Shown here: positions 32,624 through 40,137 of the stretch, piece by piece
How positions within the stretch are numbered: position 1 is the first letter of the stretch
How the letters are laid out: each line of letters begins with the position of its first letter
Assembly (NCBI GenBank): GCA_902787975.1
Contig: CADAIP010000026.1
Coordinates: 1 to 40,137, forward strand
Length of the DNA: 40,137 bases
Origin: Oscillospiraceae bacterium
Lineage (GTDB): Bacteria > Bacillota > Clostridia > Saccharofermentanales > Saccharofermentanaceae
Reading direction: 5' to 3'
Made by a program: the position numbers and the translations under genes
The notes under the pieces: model-generated
Database searches by the model: none
Told to the model about the DNA's origin: nothing
Seen by the model: the letters and a program-made list of their open reading frames with translations, nothing else

Positions 32624-32887
32624 ATGTTACTTGTAGGATTCCTTACACCAGTTATTCTGTTCTCAAGCCTTACAGTTTCATTGATGAACTCAGGCTCTGC
32701 TGCAGTAAAAGAAAAGACCGCACAGAAATATGCAGTCAACAAAGTATATCTCACAGATGAAATGTGCATTTCATCGAAGGCTTATATTTTTAAGCAGGAC
32801 GGAACCGATGAAGAGATTATGATAACTTTTGACAATGACAGTATCCGCTTAAGAGATGCTCTTCTTCCTACTATCGGCAGATTCTGA
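32624..32887 (+). CDS. Small membrane-anchored or secreted protein, unknown
   Basis: An 87-residue protein with one N-terminal hydrophobic helix (about 2-22), then a short polar domain ending 'MITFDNDSIRLRDALLPTIG'. The open frame extends upstream without a start codon to about 32545 and would add a basic stretch, but ATG 32624 is the only usual start; its ribosome binding site is weak. The upstream stretch 32535-32560 resembles the gene's own 3' end ('DDTIRLSKA' versus 'NDSIRLRDA'), which hints at a lost tandem copy. A LytTR-type site lies 108 bp upstream and a terminator 68 bp downstream. Confidence 0.55.
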   Translation: MLLVGFLTPVILFSSLTVSLMNSGSAAVKEKTAQKYAVNKVYLTDEMCISSKAYIFKQDGTDEEIMITFDNDSIRLRDALLPTIGRF

Positions 32888-32954
32888 TAGTTTGATCAAT
32901 GCACTTGACCGGAACACAGCCGGAATAATCTCTCATCATAAAAGCCTTCGACTT

Positions 32955-32986
32955 CACTCCCTTGGGATTATCCGGGGAGTGTTTTT
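32955..32986 (+). terminator. Intrinsic terminator of the small membrane-protein gene
   Basis: CACTCCC (32955-32961) pairs with GGGAGTG (32975-32981), followed by TTTTT. Confidence 0.8.
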
Positions 32987-32993
32987 AATAGAG

Positions 32994-33022
32994 AAAAGCC
33001 CCGGCTTGTGACCGGAGCTTTT
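32994..33022 (-). terminator. Intrinsic terminator of the M48 peptidase gene
   Basis: AAAAGC-CCCGG (32994-33004) faces CCGG-AGCTTTT (33012-33022). On the minus strand it follows the M48 stop by 26 nt and ends in CTTTTCT. It can also work on the plus strand. Confidence 0.7.
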
Positions 33023-33047
33023 CCCATTGCGTAATTGGGGATAGGAA

Positions 33048-34001
33048 TTACAAAAGCCTTCCACTTTTATGGGTCGGATCAAGGATGGCCTTTGTTCTAA
33101 GTGGATTGATAGGGTGACTTGCGGTCAGGTTAGTAACGAATCTTGCGAATTTCTCGATGAAATTCTTGTCCTTGTTTACATATGACATATAGTTGTCGAC
33201 ATTAACGTACTTATAGACATGTCTTCCTGCAGAGAGGAACATCATTGTCTCAGCACCGCACTTATCGTCTGTAAGAACCTGTGCAACGCGGTCTACAGAG
33301 TATTCTCTTGCGCGCTGCAGGAGAGGTCCCATAAATTTTTGGCCGAAAATGGGAATAATGTTTGCAAGATTTGCGAAGAAATTATAGTGGAGTTTAGTGT
33401 GCTTATAATACAGATGACCGAACTCATGTCCCATTATGAAGCTGATCGTATCAAGATCTTTGTGCTCCAGATACAGCAGTTCGATTACTTCTGCGTTCAA
33501 ATGCACATAGTCTTTGCCGGGAACCCAGGATGCATATGCATTGATAGTGCCGTTCATCTGTTCAACATAAACTTCGGGTTCCTTCTTGAAGCCGAGAAGC
33601 TTTGAGAACTCTTTGACTTTCGCGTAGATCTCAGGGAAATTCTCTTCGGAAACCCTGATGCCGTAAGCCATGTTGCTTGCGTATCCCTTGTAGTATTCAA
33701 CGAGGCTCAGGATGATGAGATAGCAGACGAAACCGATTGCACCAATCGAAGCAAATACTGCTATGAAACCAATAAGGAATGCTGAGAATTCAGGACTTGT
33801 TTCCGTAATCTCCGCATTCTCGAGACCTTCCTTGATCAGATCAACGATTCCGTATTCGCCGAATAAAACGATACCTGCGATACATAAGAAAATCGGTCCG
33901 ATAATTGAATTGATCACAAAGAGCGGTAACTCTGCCTTGTGGCGGCGGTTTCTTATTTCTTTTTGTACCGACTCAGGTGTTCTGACTGTCTGTTCACTCA
34001 T
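33048..34001 (-). CDS. M48-family membrane metallopeptidase
   Basis: A 317-residue protein. Two N-terminal membrane helices (about 29-50 and 78-103) precede the catalytic domain. The zinc motif HEFGH lies in 'SFIMGHEFGHLYYKHTK'; the third ligand is likely in 'REYSVDRVAQ' (family ExxxD). M48 enzymes (HtpX-like) cleave membrane proteins under envelope stress. ATG 34001 has GGAGG nine bases upstream; the GTG at 34025 is not used. A half-site match to the LytTR motif lies 72 bp upstream, at the same distance as in the M13 and DUF4003 promoters. Confidence 0.85.
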   Translation of the reverse strand: MSEQTVRTPESVQKEIRNRRHKAELPLFVINSIIGPIFLCIAGIVLFGEYGIVDLIKEGLENAEITETSPEFSAFLIGFIAVFASIGAIGFVCYLIILSLVEYYKGYASNMAYGIRVSEENFPEIYAKVKEFSKLLGFKKEPEVYVEQMNGTINAYASWVPGKDYVHLNAEVIELLYLEHKDLDTISFIMGHEFGHLYYKHTKLHYNFFANLANIIPIFGQKFMGPLLQRAREYSVDRVAQVLTDDKCGAETMMFLSAGRHVYKYVNVDNYMSYVNKDKNFIEKFARFVTNLTASHPINPLRTKAILDPTHKSGRLL

Positions 34002-34072
34002 AACTTGTTCCTCCAATTTTGACACAATGTTTTGTTGAATGAGGCTAGGTTATCATCGCGAAAGACTGTAGC

Positions 34073-34084
34073 GTGGTGAAATGA
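34073..34084 (-). promoter_or_regulatory. LytTR-type half site before the M48 gene
   Basis: GTGGTGAAATGA at 34073-34084 matches the motif of the other three sites and lies 72 bp from ATG 34001. The second repeat 21 bp further is weak. The identical spacing is the main support. The rest of 34085-34215 shows nothing. Confidence 0.5.
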
Positions 34085-34215
34085 ATGATATCAGGTTGTT
34101 TGGCTGGCATGACAGGATTAATTGAGCCTGCAGGAAATCAGTATACAATGCAACATATTCTGACAGACTAAAAAGAAAACCTTCCTTACAAAGATGCGGG
34201 AAACTTTAATAGATC

Positions 34216-35619
34216 TTATATAACCTCATAAAGCTTATCCATGGCTTCGTTTGAACTGCATTCGATATCGGGTTCGACCAGATATGTTCCGGCATCCTTA
34301 TCCACCCTGATAAAGTGCTTAGTTGACACAGACATGAATATCTTTGAATTAGGCAATGCAAAGTATACGACTTCACCGTAGCCGTTGGGATCGTTGCCGG
34401 GAGCCTCTCCGATTATGGTTCCGACGTGATTGTCCTTAACATACTGGGCATACAGCATAGCGGAGCTGAATGTGCCTGAAGAAGTCAGAAGGTAGAAATC
34501 GCCTGTGAAGAGAAGGTCATTTACTTTCTCGTTCTTTTCGTACATGACAGGATACGGGATCTTGATGAAGCCGAGTCTCCATTCAAGACCGCAGGTATTA
34601 TATCCATCGATATCAAGATATCTGAAGAACTCACCTATTACCGCATCGTTTCCGCCTCCGTTGCCGCGGATATCAACGGCAACATGCTGAATGTTCTTCT
34701 CCTTGACTTCAGTGAACATGTCTTTGACGGCCTTGTTGTATTCTGAATTTGCCCTGCATGATGTCAGGGTCATGATCGCAAGGCTCTTTTCTTCATCGAT
34801 CTTATCATCAATGAGCGCATAATCTTCCTGAGTGTATGTTCTGGTGATGGTCTGTCCGTCCTTCTCAAATACATATGTGACTTCCGTGTTATCAAGACCC
34901 AGGTAGTCAAGTCCTTCCAATGTGAAATAAAGGCTTCTTATCCTTGTGATCTCCCAGCTCTCAGCCTCGTAGCTGATGAGATCCGCGCTCTGCTTTGCCA
35001 GTTCATCTATGGTGAGGCCGTTTACGGATACTGTCTTATATCCTGCCAGTTCATCTGAGTAAGAATCCTTGAGGTAGTGGTAATCATATGTTGGAAAAGT
35101 ATATGTGTGTCCGTCGTGAAGGCAGCTGAGCACATATTCAGTTTTCCGGCATAATTCGTTAACTGTAATAGTATCAAGGCTTTCGAGCTCCGATTTAACA
35201 TTGTTATATCGCTCGAGAACTTCCGAAGGAACACCGCCATAGCAGGCAGGATGGTCTTTTTTAAGAAAGGTCATCATGTAATCGAGATCTTCAATTGCCT
35301 GCTGTGAGGTCAAGACATCAGCATATGAATCAGGCAGCGGTCTGTTCGAATAACCGGTATTCGAATGCCAGTAAGGATTACATGCTATGCCAAACACGTT
35401 ATATATTGCCACAGCCAGAACAGATAATATCGAGAACGGGATCTTAAGGCCTTTTCCTGAACGTATTCTGATAATGATCAGGAAGTCGGCGATCACAACA
35501 AGTAAAGAAACCGCGATGCTGACTGGTAGCGGAACCGCTGTCAGCATTTTGTCAATGTAAAAAAGCCCGATAAAAACAAGCCATGTTAATGGCAGCAAAA
35601 GAATAAATCTCTTTTTCAT
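34216..35619 (-). CDS. S41-like (C-terminal processing) peptidase with membrane N terminus
   Basis: A 467-residue protein. Three membrane helices occupy the first 85 residues; the rest lies outside. The S41/tricorn-type core shows 'VAVDIRGNGGGNDAVI' and the nucleophile region 'LLTSSGTFSSAM', then 'GTIIGEAPGNDPNGYGE'. No PDZ domain is evident. It probably degrades or trims extracytoplasmic proteins. ATG 35619 follows GGGGAT, and a TGATATAGT extended -10 lies at about 35652-35660. No LytTR motif is seen in front. Confidence 0.8.
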   Translation of the reverse strand: MKKRFILLLPLTWLVFIGLFYIDKMLTAVPLPVSIAVSLLVVIADFLIIIRIRSGKGLKIPFSILSVLAVAIYNVFGIACNPYWHSNTGYSNRPLPDSYADVLTSQQAIEDLDYMMTFLKKDHPACYGGVPSEVLERYNNVKSELESLDTITVNELCRKTEYVLSCLHDGHTYTFPTYDYHYLKDSYSDELAGYKTVSVNGLTIDELAKQSADLISYEAESWEITRIRSLYFTLEGLDYLGLDNTEVTYVFEKDGQTITRTYTQEDYALIDDKIDEEKSLAIMTLTSCRANSEYNKAVKDMFTEVKEKNIQHVAVDIRGNGGGNDAVIGEFFRYLDIDGYNTCGLEWRLGFIKIPYPVMYEKNEKVNDLLFTGDFYLLTSSGTFSSAMLYAQYVKDNHVGTIIGEAPGNDPNGYGEVVYFALPNSKIFMSVSTKHFIRVDKDAGTYLVEPDIECSSNEAMDKLYEVI

Positions 35620-35706
35620 TTGTCTATCCCCATTATTTAATTTGTAGCTAAACTATATCACAACGAATTAAGTTCACTGAATCTCATAGACAGTAATCCT
35701 GTTTAT

Positions 35707-36282
35707 TTACTGTTCTAATGCCCTCAGGTCAGACCTCTCGTATTTGTTATGGCCTTTAATGCTCTTTTTGTATCTCCAGCACTTTATGGCATCAGCCAGA
35801 GAAGCACCTTTATTGTCGTCGAAGAAATCCCGTACATAAGTATTATATTCAAACTGCTTATCTATGTCCTTTTTTCCGGGTTTCTTTGTGCTCTTTATTT
35901 CTTTATATGCAGCTATCGCATCTGCATATGTCTTTCCACTGTTGGATCTAAGCCATTTTTGAAAAGCAACATTGAAAGAAAAACTCTCGCCTATCTCGCG
36001 CTTAAAAAAAGCTCTGTGGATTTCCGAACATACCAGATCAGATTCAATGATGCTGTCTCTTGTTATTGCCGTTATCTTAGGCTTTTGAGTCCGCACCGTT
36101 TTTATGGCTTTGATCTTTCCTGTATCAAGATAATATGCGATCCGCTCAGTCAGTTCCGCTTTTCCGCCGGATGTCGGCAATCCGTTTTCACGACAGAAAC
36201 AAACCAATTCTTCCTTGAGATAATAATATTCAAGGAACTCTTTTCTCTTCAATTTAATTGTTAATTCCGGTCTGTCTGACAT
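35707..36282 (-). CDS. SAP-domain protein (DUF6434-like)
   Basis: A 191-residue protein. Residues 13-52 form a SAP-like helix-extended-loop-helix motif ('LKEELVCFCRENGLPTSGGK' and 'AELTERIAYYL'), a nucleic-acid-binding unit. Residues 75-185 match the DUF6434 pattern with 'FKREIGESFSFNVAFQKWLR', 'SGKTYADAIAAYKEIK', 'FEYNTYVRDFFDDN' and 'GASLADAIKCWRYKK'. The role is unknown. ATG 36282 lies two bases after the stop of a gene remnant (36285-36404), whose GGGAG may serve as its ribosome binding site. Confidence 0.75.
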   Translation of the reverse strand: MSDRPELTIKLKRKEFLEYYYLKEELVCFCRENGLPTSGGKAELTERIAYYLDTGKIKAIKTVRTQKPKITAITRDSIIESDLVCSEIHRAFFKREIGESFSFNVAFQKWLRSNSGKTYADAIAAYKEIKSTKKPGKKDIDKQFEYNTYVRDFFDDNKGASLADAIKCWRYKKSIKGHNKYERSDLRALEQ

Positions 36283-36284
36283 TA

Positions 36285-36404
36285 TCAGCTATCTCCCAAA
36301 AGCCATTCTGCGGCATCGATTATCTTTATTCCTTCGTGATGGTAAGCGGGCTGATAAGTCTTCGCTATTATCATCTTCTTGTATCCGTCAGCAATCTTTA
36401 GTAA
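36285..36404 (-). pseudogene. 3' remnant of an ATPase-type gene
   Basis: After a stop at 36405-36407 the minus strand reads '[20 protein letters not shown]' and '[19 protein letters not shown]', then TGA. This resembles the C-terminal end of large ATP-binding proteins that close with 'IARTKxxxYTYEGIKIINI'. Only about 40 codons remain. It is joined tightly to the SAP-protein gene, so that gene was probably once second in an operon. Confidence 0.5.
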
Positions 36405-36465
36405 TTATGAGAAAAACACTCCTCTCATACTTGAAATAATCACATGCCCGAATCAGATTAGTGTC

Positions 36466-38610
36466 TTATTCTACAACCGCCGGAGTTTCAACGGTATACC
36501 CAAAGTACTCCTTTATCACATTTACCTCATCTTCGTTCGCTTTTTTTTCACGTAATAATTCATAAATAGATCTTTTGTAAGGATTCATTTTTATAACTGA
36601 TATCATTACATCTGGGAGCTGTTCTTGAGGGAAGTTCGGGTTGGAAATATTCTTCATGATATTATCGGCTTTCACAGAATCATCTTCGGAAGGCACCCAG
36701 ACATTCTTATCGTTTTCATTAAGAATTGATACTAATGTTTGATAGACATGCCAGTAATCCAAGAAAGCTCTTTCAAACAGAACATCTTGTCTAATCCTCC
36801 CATACAGTTCAGCTTTTTGAGTCACTGAAATATTAATTGCCTCAACCAAAGATGATGCAGCGCCATCTCTTACAAGATTAAATGCTGTTGCTGTAGCAAT
36901 TCCTTTTACTGCTCCACTTAATCCAAATCCACCACCAACAAGATTTGGCACCAAACTTGTAAATGCTTCCATTTGTTGTTTGTTATTCTGAATTGTTATA
37001 AGCATACTTTCCAACATGGTAGTATAGTCATCCAAAGCCAAGTGATAGACATCAATGTGTCTTTTAGTTATTGTTTCACTGGTTTCAGTCCAAATTCCAG
37101 CAGAAACAAGAATATCTGTAGTCTTTTTAATTATTCTATCAAGATACTCTTCGTACATTGGAATATAGAATAGGATAAAAGAATCGAAATCGTGTACTTT
37201 TTTCGCGTAATAGTTTTTCAGGCTATTAGCATACTTGATTGCACATTCCATATAATCTTTTCTATATGTATTATATACATCACACTCTTCATCTATCGTC
37301 AATTCTTTTCCTAAAATCGGAAACGTTCTGTTTTCACCTAGAGTGCATTTCCATACTTCTTCATCGCCTTCACAATCAATAGGTTCTGGAACATAACTGT
37401 TAATATAATTCATTATTTGATTAACAATATCGGCATCACTTGACTTATAAGGGAAAACACTATTAGAAACATCTCCGTTTTCGTTATAAGTAATAAACAT
37501 TTGGGCACCATTTGAAGCATCCAAATTTGAAATATTGGAAATTATAATAATTTCCTTGTTATCAGTTTGTCCTACTATTCCAGATATGCCCCGTCCTTGT
37601 CGACTAATGGAAATATAATCCTCAAAAACCTCCAAATTTGTTCCATCTGAACCACGAAGCATATATTTTCTGTAATCAGCATATCCATTAGCTTCAGCTA
37701 TTTTTTTATTTGCAAAGTCCACGCCCTTCTCAAAACCTAATACATATGTATTAAATGTCATACTAAGAGCTCTATTTGTAGATTTTTGAAGTGTCTCAGC
37801 TGATCCGTTGGTCATGCTACTTGCCATATGTGTAATGGTAATTTCCGACAAATCACTATATGGTATGATTTCATCGCCATATTGTATATGATCTTCGAAA
37901 AAACGCGTACTCTTCATTAATAAGCTCGCACCAAATCCTGAACCACGATATTCCTTTCCAAAATAGGTATTAGGATCTGAATTGCGCGGTTGTATTTTTG
38001 AATCAAAAGTAACTTTTATTTCAATATAAAGGTTGCCACGAGGACCTCCATCCCTACTTTGTTCACCCTCACCTTCTAACAAGAATGTTTGTCCAGTTTT
38101 TACACCTGCTGGTATAGTTGCCGCTAATTCCTTCTTATTCTTTTTTCTTCCACTACCGCTGCATTGCTTGCAAGGTGTTTTTATAAATGTTCCTCTTCCA
38201 CTACAGTTAGGACATGTTTTGGAGATACTATTCATGCCTGTTGCTGCTTTTGTTTGAACTTGAACAATTCCCAAGCCTTTACAGGTATTACATGTTTGAA
38301 ATTCAGTACCTGGTTGAGCTCCTGAACCATTACAATTCTCACAGTTATCATTTCTTACAATTTGAAAGGACTTGGTTATACCAGAACTTGCTTCTGCAGG
38401 TTCTAAAGCCATGATATATTTAAGATCTGCACCCTTATGGGAATTAGAGCTGTTTTGAGTTTTTTCTACCGCTACATTATCTGAGGAAGTATTAGGCACA
38501 TTGGTTGAAGAATTGGCCAAGTATAACTGTTCATTAATTGGTAGTCCACAGGCCTCACAGAACTTATTAGTTAATTCTATTTGCTTTCCACACTTTACAC
38601 AAAATGGCAT
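36466..38610 (-). CDS. Large protein with zinc ribbon and DnaJ-type zinc finger but no J domain
   Basis: A 714-residue protein from ATG 38610 (AGGAGG five bases upstream). Order: zinc ribbon (CVKCG, CEACG; residues 4-24); a Ser/Asn linker; the DnaJ cysteine-rich domain with four CxxC pairs (CENCNGSG, CNTCKGLG, CPNCSGRG, CKQCSGSG; about 90-150); a DnaJ CTD-like strand region ('IPAGVKTGQTFLLEGEGEQS', 'GGPRGNLYIEI'). Then come one or two PH-like domains (about 230-400) and a helical C-terminal half ending 'MNPYKRSIYELLREKKANED'. The J domain that recruits Hsp70 is absent, so it is not an ordinary co-chaperone. A glycine-rich stretch 'LVGGGFGLSGAVKGIATATA' may touch membranes. Base composition is visibly more AT-rich than its neighbours, which suggests transfer. 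Confidence 0.75.
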   Translation of the reverse strand: MPFCVKCGKQIELTNKFCEACGLPINEQLYLANSSTNVPNTSSDNVAVEKTQNSSNSHKGADLKYIMALEPAEASSGITKSFQIVRNDNCENCNGSGAQPGTEFQTCNTCKGLGIVQVQTKAATGMNSISKTCPNCSGRGTFIKTPCKQCSGSGRKKNKKELAATIPAGVKTGQTFLLEGEGEQSRDGGPRGNLYIEIKVTFDSKIQPRNSDPNTYFGKEYRGSGFGASLLMKSTRFFEDHIQYGDEIIPYSDLSEITITHMASSMTNGSAETLQKSTNRALSMTFNTYVLGFEKGVDFANKKIAEANGYADYRKYMLRGSDGTNLEVFEDYISISRQGRGISGIVGQTDNKEIIIISNISNLDASNGAQMFITYNENGDVSNSVFPYKSSDADIVNQIMNYINSYVPEPIDCEGDEEVWKCTLGENRTFPILGKELTIDEECDVYNTYRKDYMECAIKYANSLKNYYAKKVHDFDSFILFYIPMYEEYLDRIIKKTTDILVSAGIWTETSETITKRHIDVYHLALDDYTTMLESMLITIQNNKQQMEAFTSLVPNLVGGGFGLSGAVKGIATATAFNLVRDGAASSLVEAINISVTQKAELYGRIRQDVLFERAFLDYWHVYQTLVSILNENDKNVWVPSEDDSVKADNIMKNISNPNFPQEQLPDVMISVIKMNPYKRSIYELLREKKANEDEVNVIKEYFGYTVETPAVVE

Positions 38611-38821
38611 AAACACCTCCTACATCATAAAACTGAAAAACGGTTATTATCTATATTTATTATGAGATTTTGATATGTCAATTGGATTTACATCTTGTAA
38701 ACAAAATCAAAAGGAATTATCAGTTATACCGCTTTTATACCGTTCAGGTCCCGTTTTCCAAAATGTGTTTTCTTGAAATTACCTTTGGTATAGAAACAAA
38801 AAATGCAATACAGCATTCTGC

Positions 38822-38859
38822 TATAATATCCCCGTTAAATTCAACATTAACGGGGTTTT
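38822..38859 (+). promoter_or_regulatory. Extended -10 promoter and hairpin before a phosphatase remnant
   Basis: TGCTATAAT (TATAAT 38822-38827) is followed at once by a 9-bp hairpin CCCCGTTAA (38830-38838) / TTAACGGGG (38847-38855) and TTTT. The GGGG of the 3' arm is the only ribosome-binding-like sequence for ATG 38866. It is a terminator or attenuator by shape. The stretch 38611-38821 holds nothing else. Confidence 0.5.
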
Positions 38860-38865
38860 ACATAC

Positions 38866-38955
38866 ATGATCAAAGTACTATTTGTATGTCACGGCAGGAT
38901 AGATGTCAGCGTAGATAAACTTTGTAATAGCACGATAAGCCACGATACGGTTTGA
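38866..38955 (+). pseudogene. 5' remnant of a low-molecular-weight protein tyrosine phosphatase gene
   Basis: The reading 'MIKVLFVCHG' is the start of LMW tyrosine phosphatases (MIKVLFVCHGNICRSPMAE); the P-loop is then lost ('RIDVSVDKLC') and the frame stops after 29 codons. Promoter-like sequence precedes it. The remaining 38956-39068 shows no gene. Confidence 0.6.
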
Positions 38956-39068
38956 GTTTTACTACAAATGACGCCCGATATGATTGACCGCGGTCCCGGA
39001 GAATACTCTGGGATCGTTTATATCTTTTTAGACTTCTTGGATTGTTAACTTCCTGATTATCTTATTCA

Positions 39069-39557
39069 CTACTTAGCCTGATTGCGCAATTCATCACGCA
39101 CGAGCATTAACGAATATCCCAGCAGATTCTGACCCTTCCAGGCATAAATGTCATTCCTGCAATCATCCGTCATGGATAAACCAACACCCCAGATACGGTC
39201 ATTTACTGTGCACTCGGCAAGGGTATTGCTGCCGGTATCTAATAATGCCTTTTTCAGGTCTTCATTTTGTCTGAATTTCTCGAGCAAGCCCTTATAGATA
39301 ATGACCTGTCTCATACCATTCCAAATAGAGTCGACGTAGCCGGAAACCTTTCTGCCGAGTTCTTTTATGGTACCAACATCATCCGTATCCAATATCTGTT
39401 TTGCTATTTCAGCATCTTCGAAAACAACAGCCTTCTGGTACATCATGTACTGTTCCATGGATGAAAATGTGATTCCGTCTATAGTAAACTCCGACAAATA
39501 CCAGTTGCTTAAAAAGCCATAGGGTTCATCCGGATTATGAAAACCGATTACACTCAT
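39069..39557 (-). CDS. NADAR-family protein (YbiA-like glycosidase/ADP-ribose hydrolase)
   Basis: A 162-residue protein, full length for NADAR. Motifs: 'EPYGFLSNWY', 'FSSMEQYMMYQKA', 'RIWGVGLSMTDD' and 'GQNLLGYSLMLVRDEL', which contain the family's conserved Glu and Trp/Gly residues. NADAR enzymes cut N-glycosidic bonds of ADP-ribose or riboflavin intermediates; some reverse ADP-ribosylation of guanine as antitoxins to DarT-type toxins. No DarT toxin is seen. It follows the small protein gene at 39580 by 22 bp. Confidence 0.9.
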   Translation of the reverse strand: MSVIGFHNPDEPYGFLSNWYLSEFTIDGITFSSMEQYMMYQKAVVFEDAEIAKQILDTDDVGTIKELGRKVSGYVDSIWNGMRQVIIYKGLLEKFRQNEDLKKALLDTGSNTLAECTVNDRIWGVGLSMTDDCRNDIYAWKGQNLLGYSLMLVRDELRNQAK

Positions 39558-39579
39558 TACCTATACCCCTCACTTTTGA

Positions 39580-39990
39580 TCATTGATTCTTCAGGCTATC
39601 AAACCACTTCTTCCTGAATTCCTCTTGTTCTGCAGTGTATACATATCTCTCCATTTCACAATAGTCCCAGAAACCATGTACATCTTCATTTCTTGCCTGT
39701 TTACCCAATTTCAACAGATAAACAACATCCAGATCCCGCATCATCCCTGATTGAACAGCATTGATCCTGGCGGCATTACACTTGATTCCCCAGGCCATTT
39801 TCAGCATCTTGTCCCTAAGCAATTGGAACGCGGAAAACATATCATCTGCCTGAGCTTCAAACTCTACTGTGTCAACCACAGTCTTTAATTCAAAATGATC
39901 ACCATAATCATTTACAAGAATTTCAATCTGCTTTTCTTTCTCGTAATTTCCAAGATCAACTACTGTTACTTGATAAGTTTCAGAATACAT
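39580..39990 (-). CDS. Hypothetical partner protein of NADAR
   Basis: A 136-residue cytoplasmic protein. The first 45 residues are beta-rich; the rest is helical with 'WGIKCNAARINAVQSGMMRD' and 'VYLLKLGKQARNEDVHGFWD'. No enzymatic motif is recognised. ATG 39990 is preferred (GGGTG upstream) over GTG 39999. It is the first gene of the NADAR operon and has an extended -10 at 40053. Confidence 0.6.
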   Translation of the reverse strand: MYSETYQVTVVDLGNYEKEKQIEILVNDYGDHFELKTVVDTVEFEAQADDMFSAFQLLRDKMLKMAWGIKCNAARINAVQSGMMRDLDVVYLLKLGKQARNEDVHGFWDYCEMERYVYTAEQEEFRKKWFDSLKNQ

Positions 39991-40052
39991 ATTTATCACC
40001 CAAACACCTTAAAATCCAGTTGGTCTAATATACTGATGATCTGTACTAATCA

Positions 40053-40061
40053 ATTATATCA
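40053..40061 (-). promoter_or_regulatory. Extended -10 promoter of the NADAR operon
   Basis: Minus-strand TGATATAAT (TATAAT complement at 40053-40058), identical to the extended -10 at 2387-2395. The start codon at 39990 is about 55 nt downstream of the expected transcript start. Confidence 0.55.
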
Positions 40062-40137
40062 AAACCAATGTCTTCACAGTCCGATATGGTATATTCTATG
40101 TGTTCTGCATGAACAATCCGTAAAGAAAGAAATCTAC

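Noticed and set aside
38670..38918. 82-codon plus-strand open frame
   Set aside because: It runs through the promoter and hairpin of the phosphatase remnant in another frame and shows no protein signature.

Overview
The window looks like a chromosomal segment of a Bacillota (Clostridia-type) anaerobe, probably a gut or rumen bacterium. The reasons are strong AGGAGG-type ribosome binding sites, sigma-A promoters, LytTR regulators, DUF3021, DUF1848 and DUF4003 proteins, a double-glycine-leader peptide, and many tightly packed two- to four-gene operons. No phage or complete insertion sequence is visible. The window does hold several gene remnants and frame-disrupted genes.

Layout. 0-7 kb: a PD-(D/E)XK-like protein, a small membrane protein, a lipoprotein, a surface transglutaminase-like protein, a zinc-ribbon protein, and an operon of hydrolase, LytTR regulator and DUF3021 membrane protein with a LytTR-type 21-bp direct repeat in front. 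7.1-7.7 kb: an array of eight palindromic hairpins of two families. 7.7-12.2 kb: an RNA-repair/RNA-surveillance locus with a Ro60-like TROVE/vWA protein, an RtcB RNA ligase, an unknown basic protein, a divergent WYL regulator and, between regulator and Ro gene, a candidate bacterial Y RNA with a tRNA-like T arm. 12.2-15.1 kb: an eroded accessory stretch with an Rpn-nuclease tail, a double-glycine peptide gene, a broken DNA glycosylase, a nucleotidyltransferase-like protein and an HNH nuclease. 15-18.5 kb: two divergent TetR/hydrolase operons with a clear double operator. 18.5-24 kb: DUF1848, GNAT, zinc-ribbon, a frameshifted TetR opposite an EamA transporter, a frameshifted methyltransferase, an immunity-like protein and a second methyltransferase.

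24-34 kb appears to be one regulatory unit. An AgrC-like histidine kinase and an AgrA-like LytTR response regulator lie between an operon of M13 peptidase, FtsX permease and ABC ATPase and a DUF4003 gene, a small membrane-protein gene and an M48 peptidase. The same 12-bp motif (GTGGTGAATTGC-like) occurs as 21-bp-spaced direct repeats before three of these transcription units and as a half site before the M48 gene. For three of the four the distance to the start codon is 69-73 bp. This is best explained as a LytTR regulon built around proteases. In this sequence, however, both the response regulator and the ABC ATPase carry internal out-of-frame deletions.

34-40 kb: an S41-like peptidase, a SAP/DUF6434-like protein, a large J-domain-less DnaJ-zinc-finger protein of unusual architecture, a phosphatase remnant, and a NADAR protein with a small partner. 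The strongest candidates for new biology are the Ro/Y RNA/RtcB locus with its trailing hairpin array and the LytTR-protease regulon.
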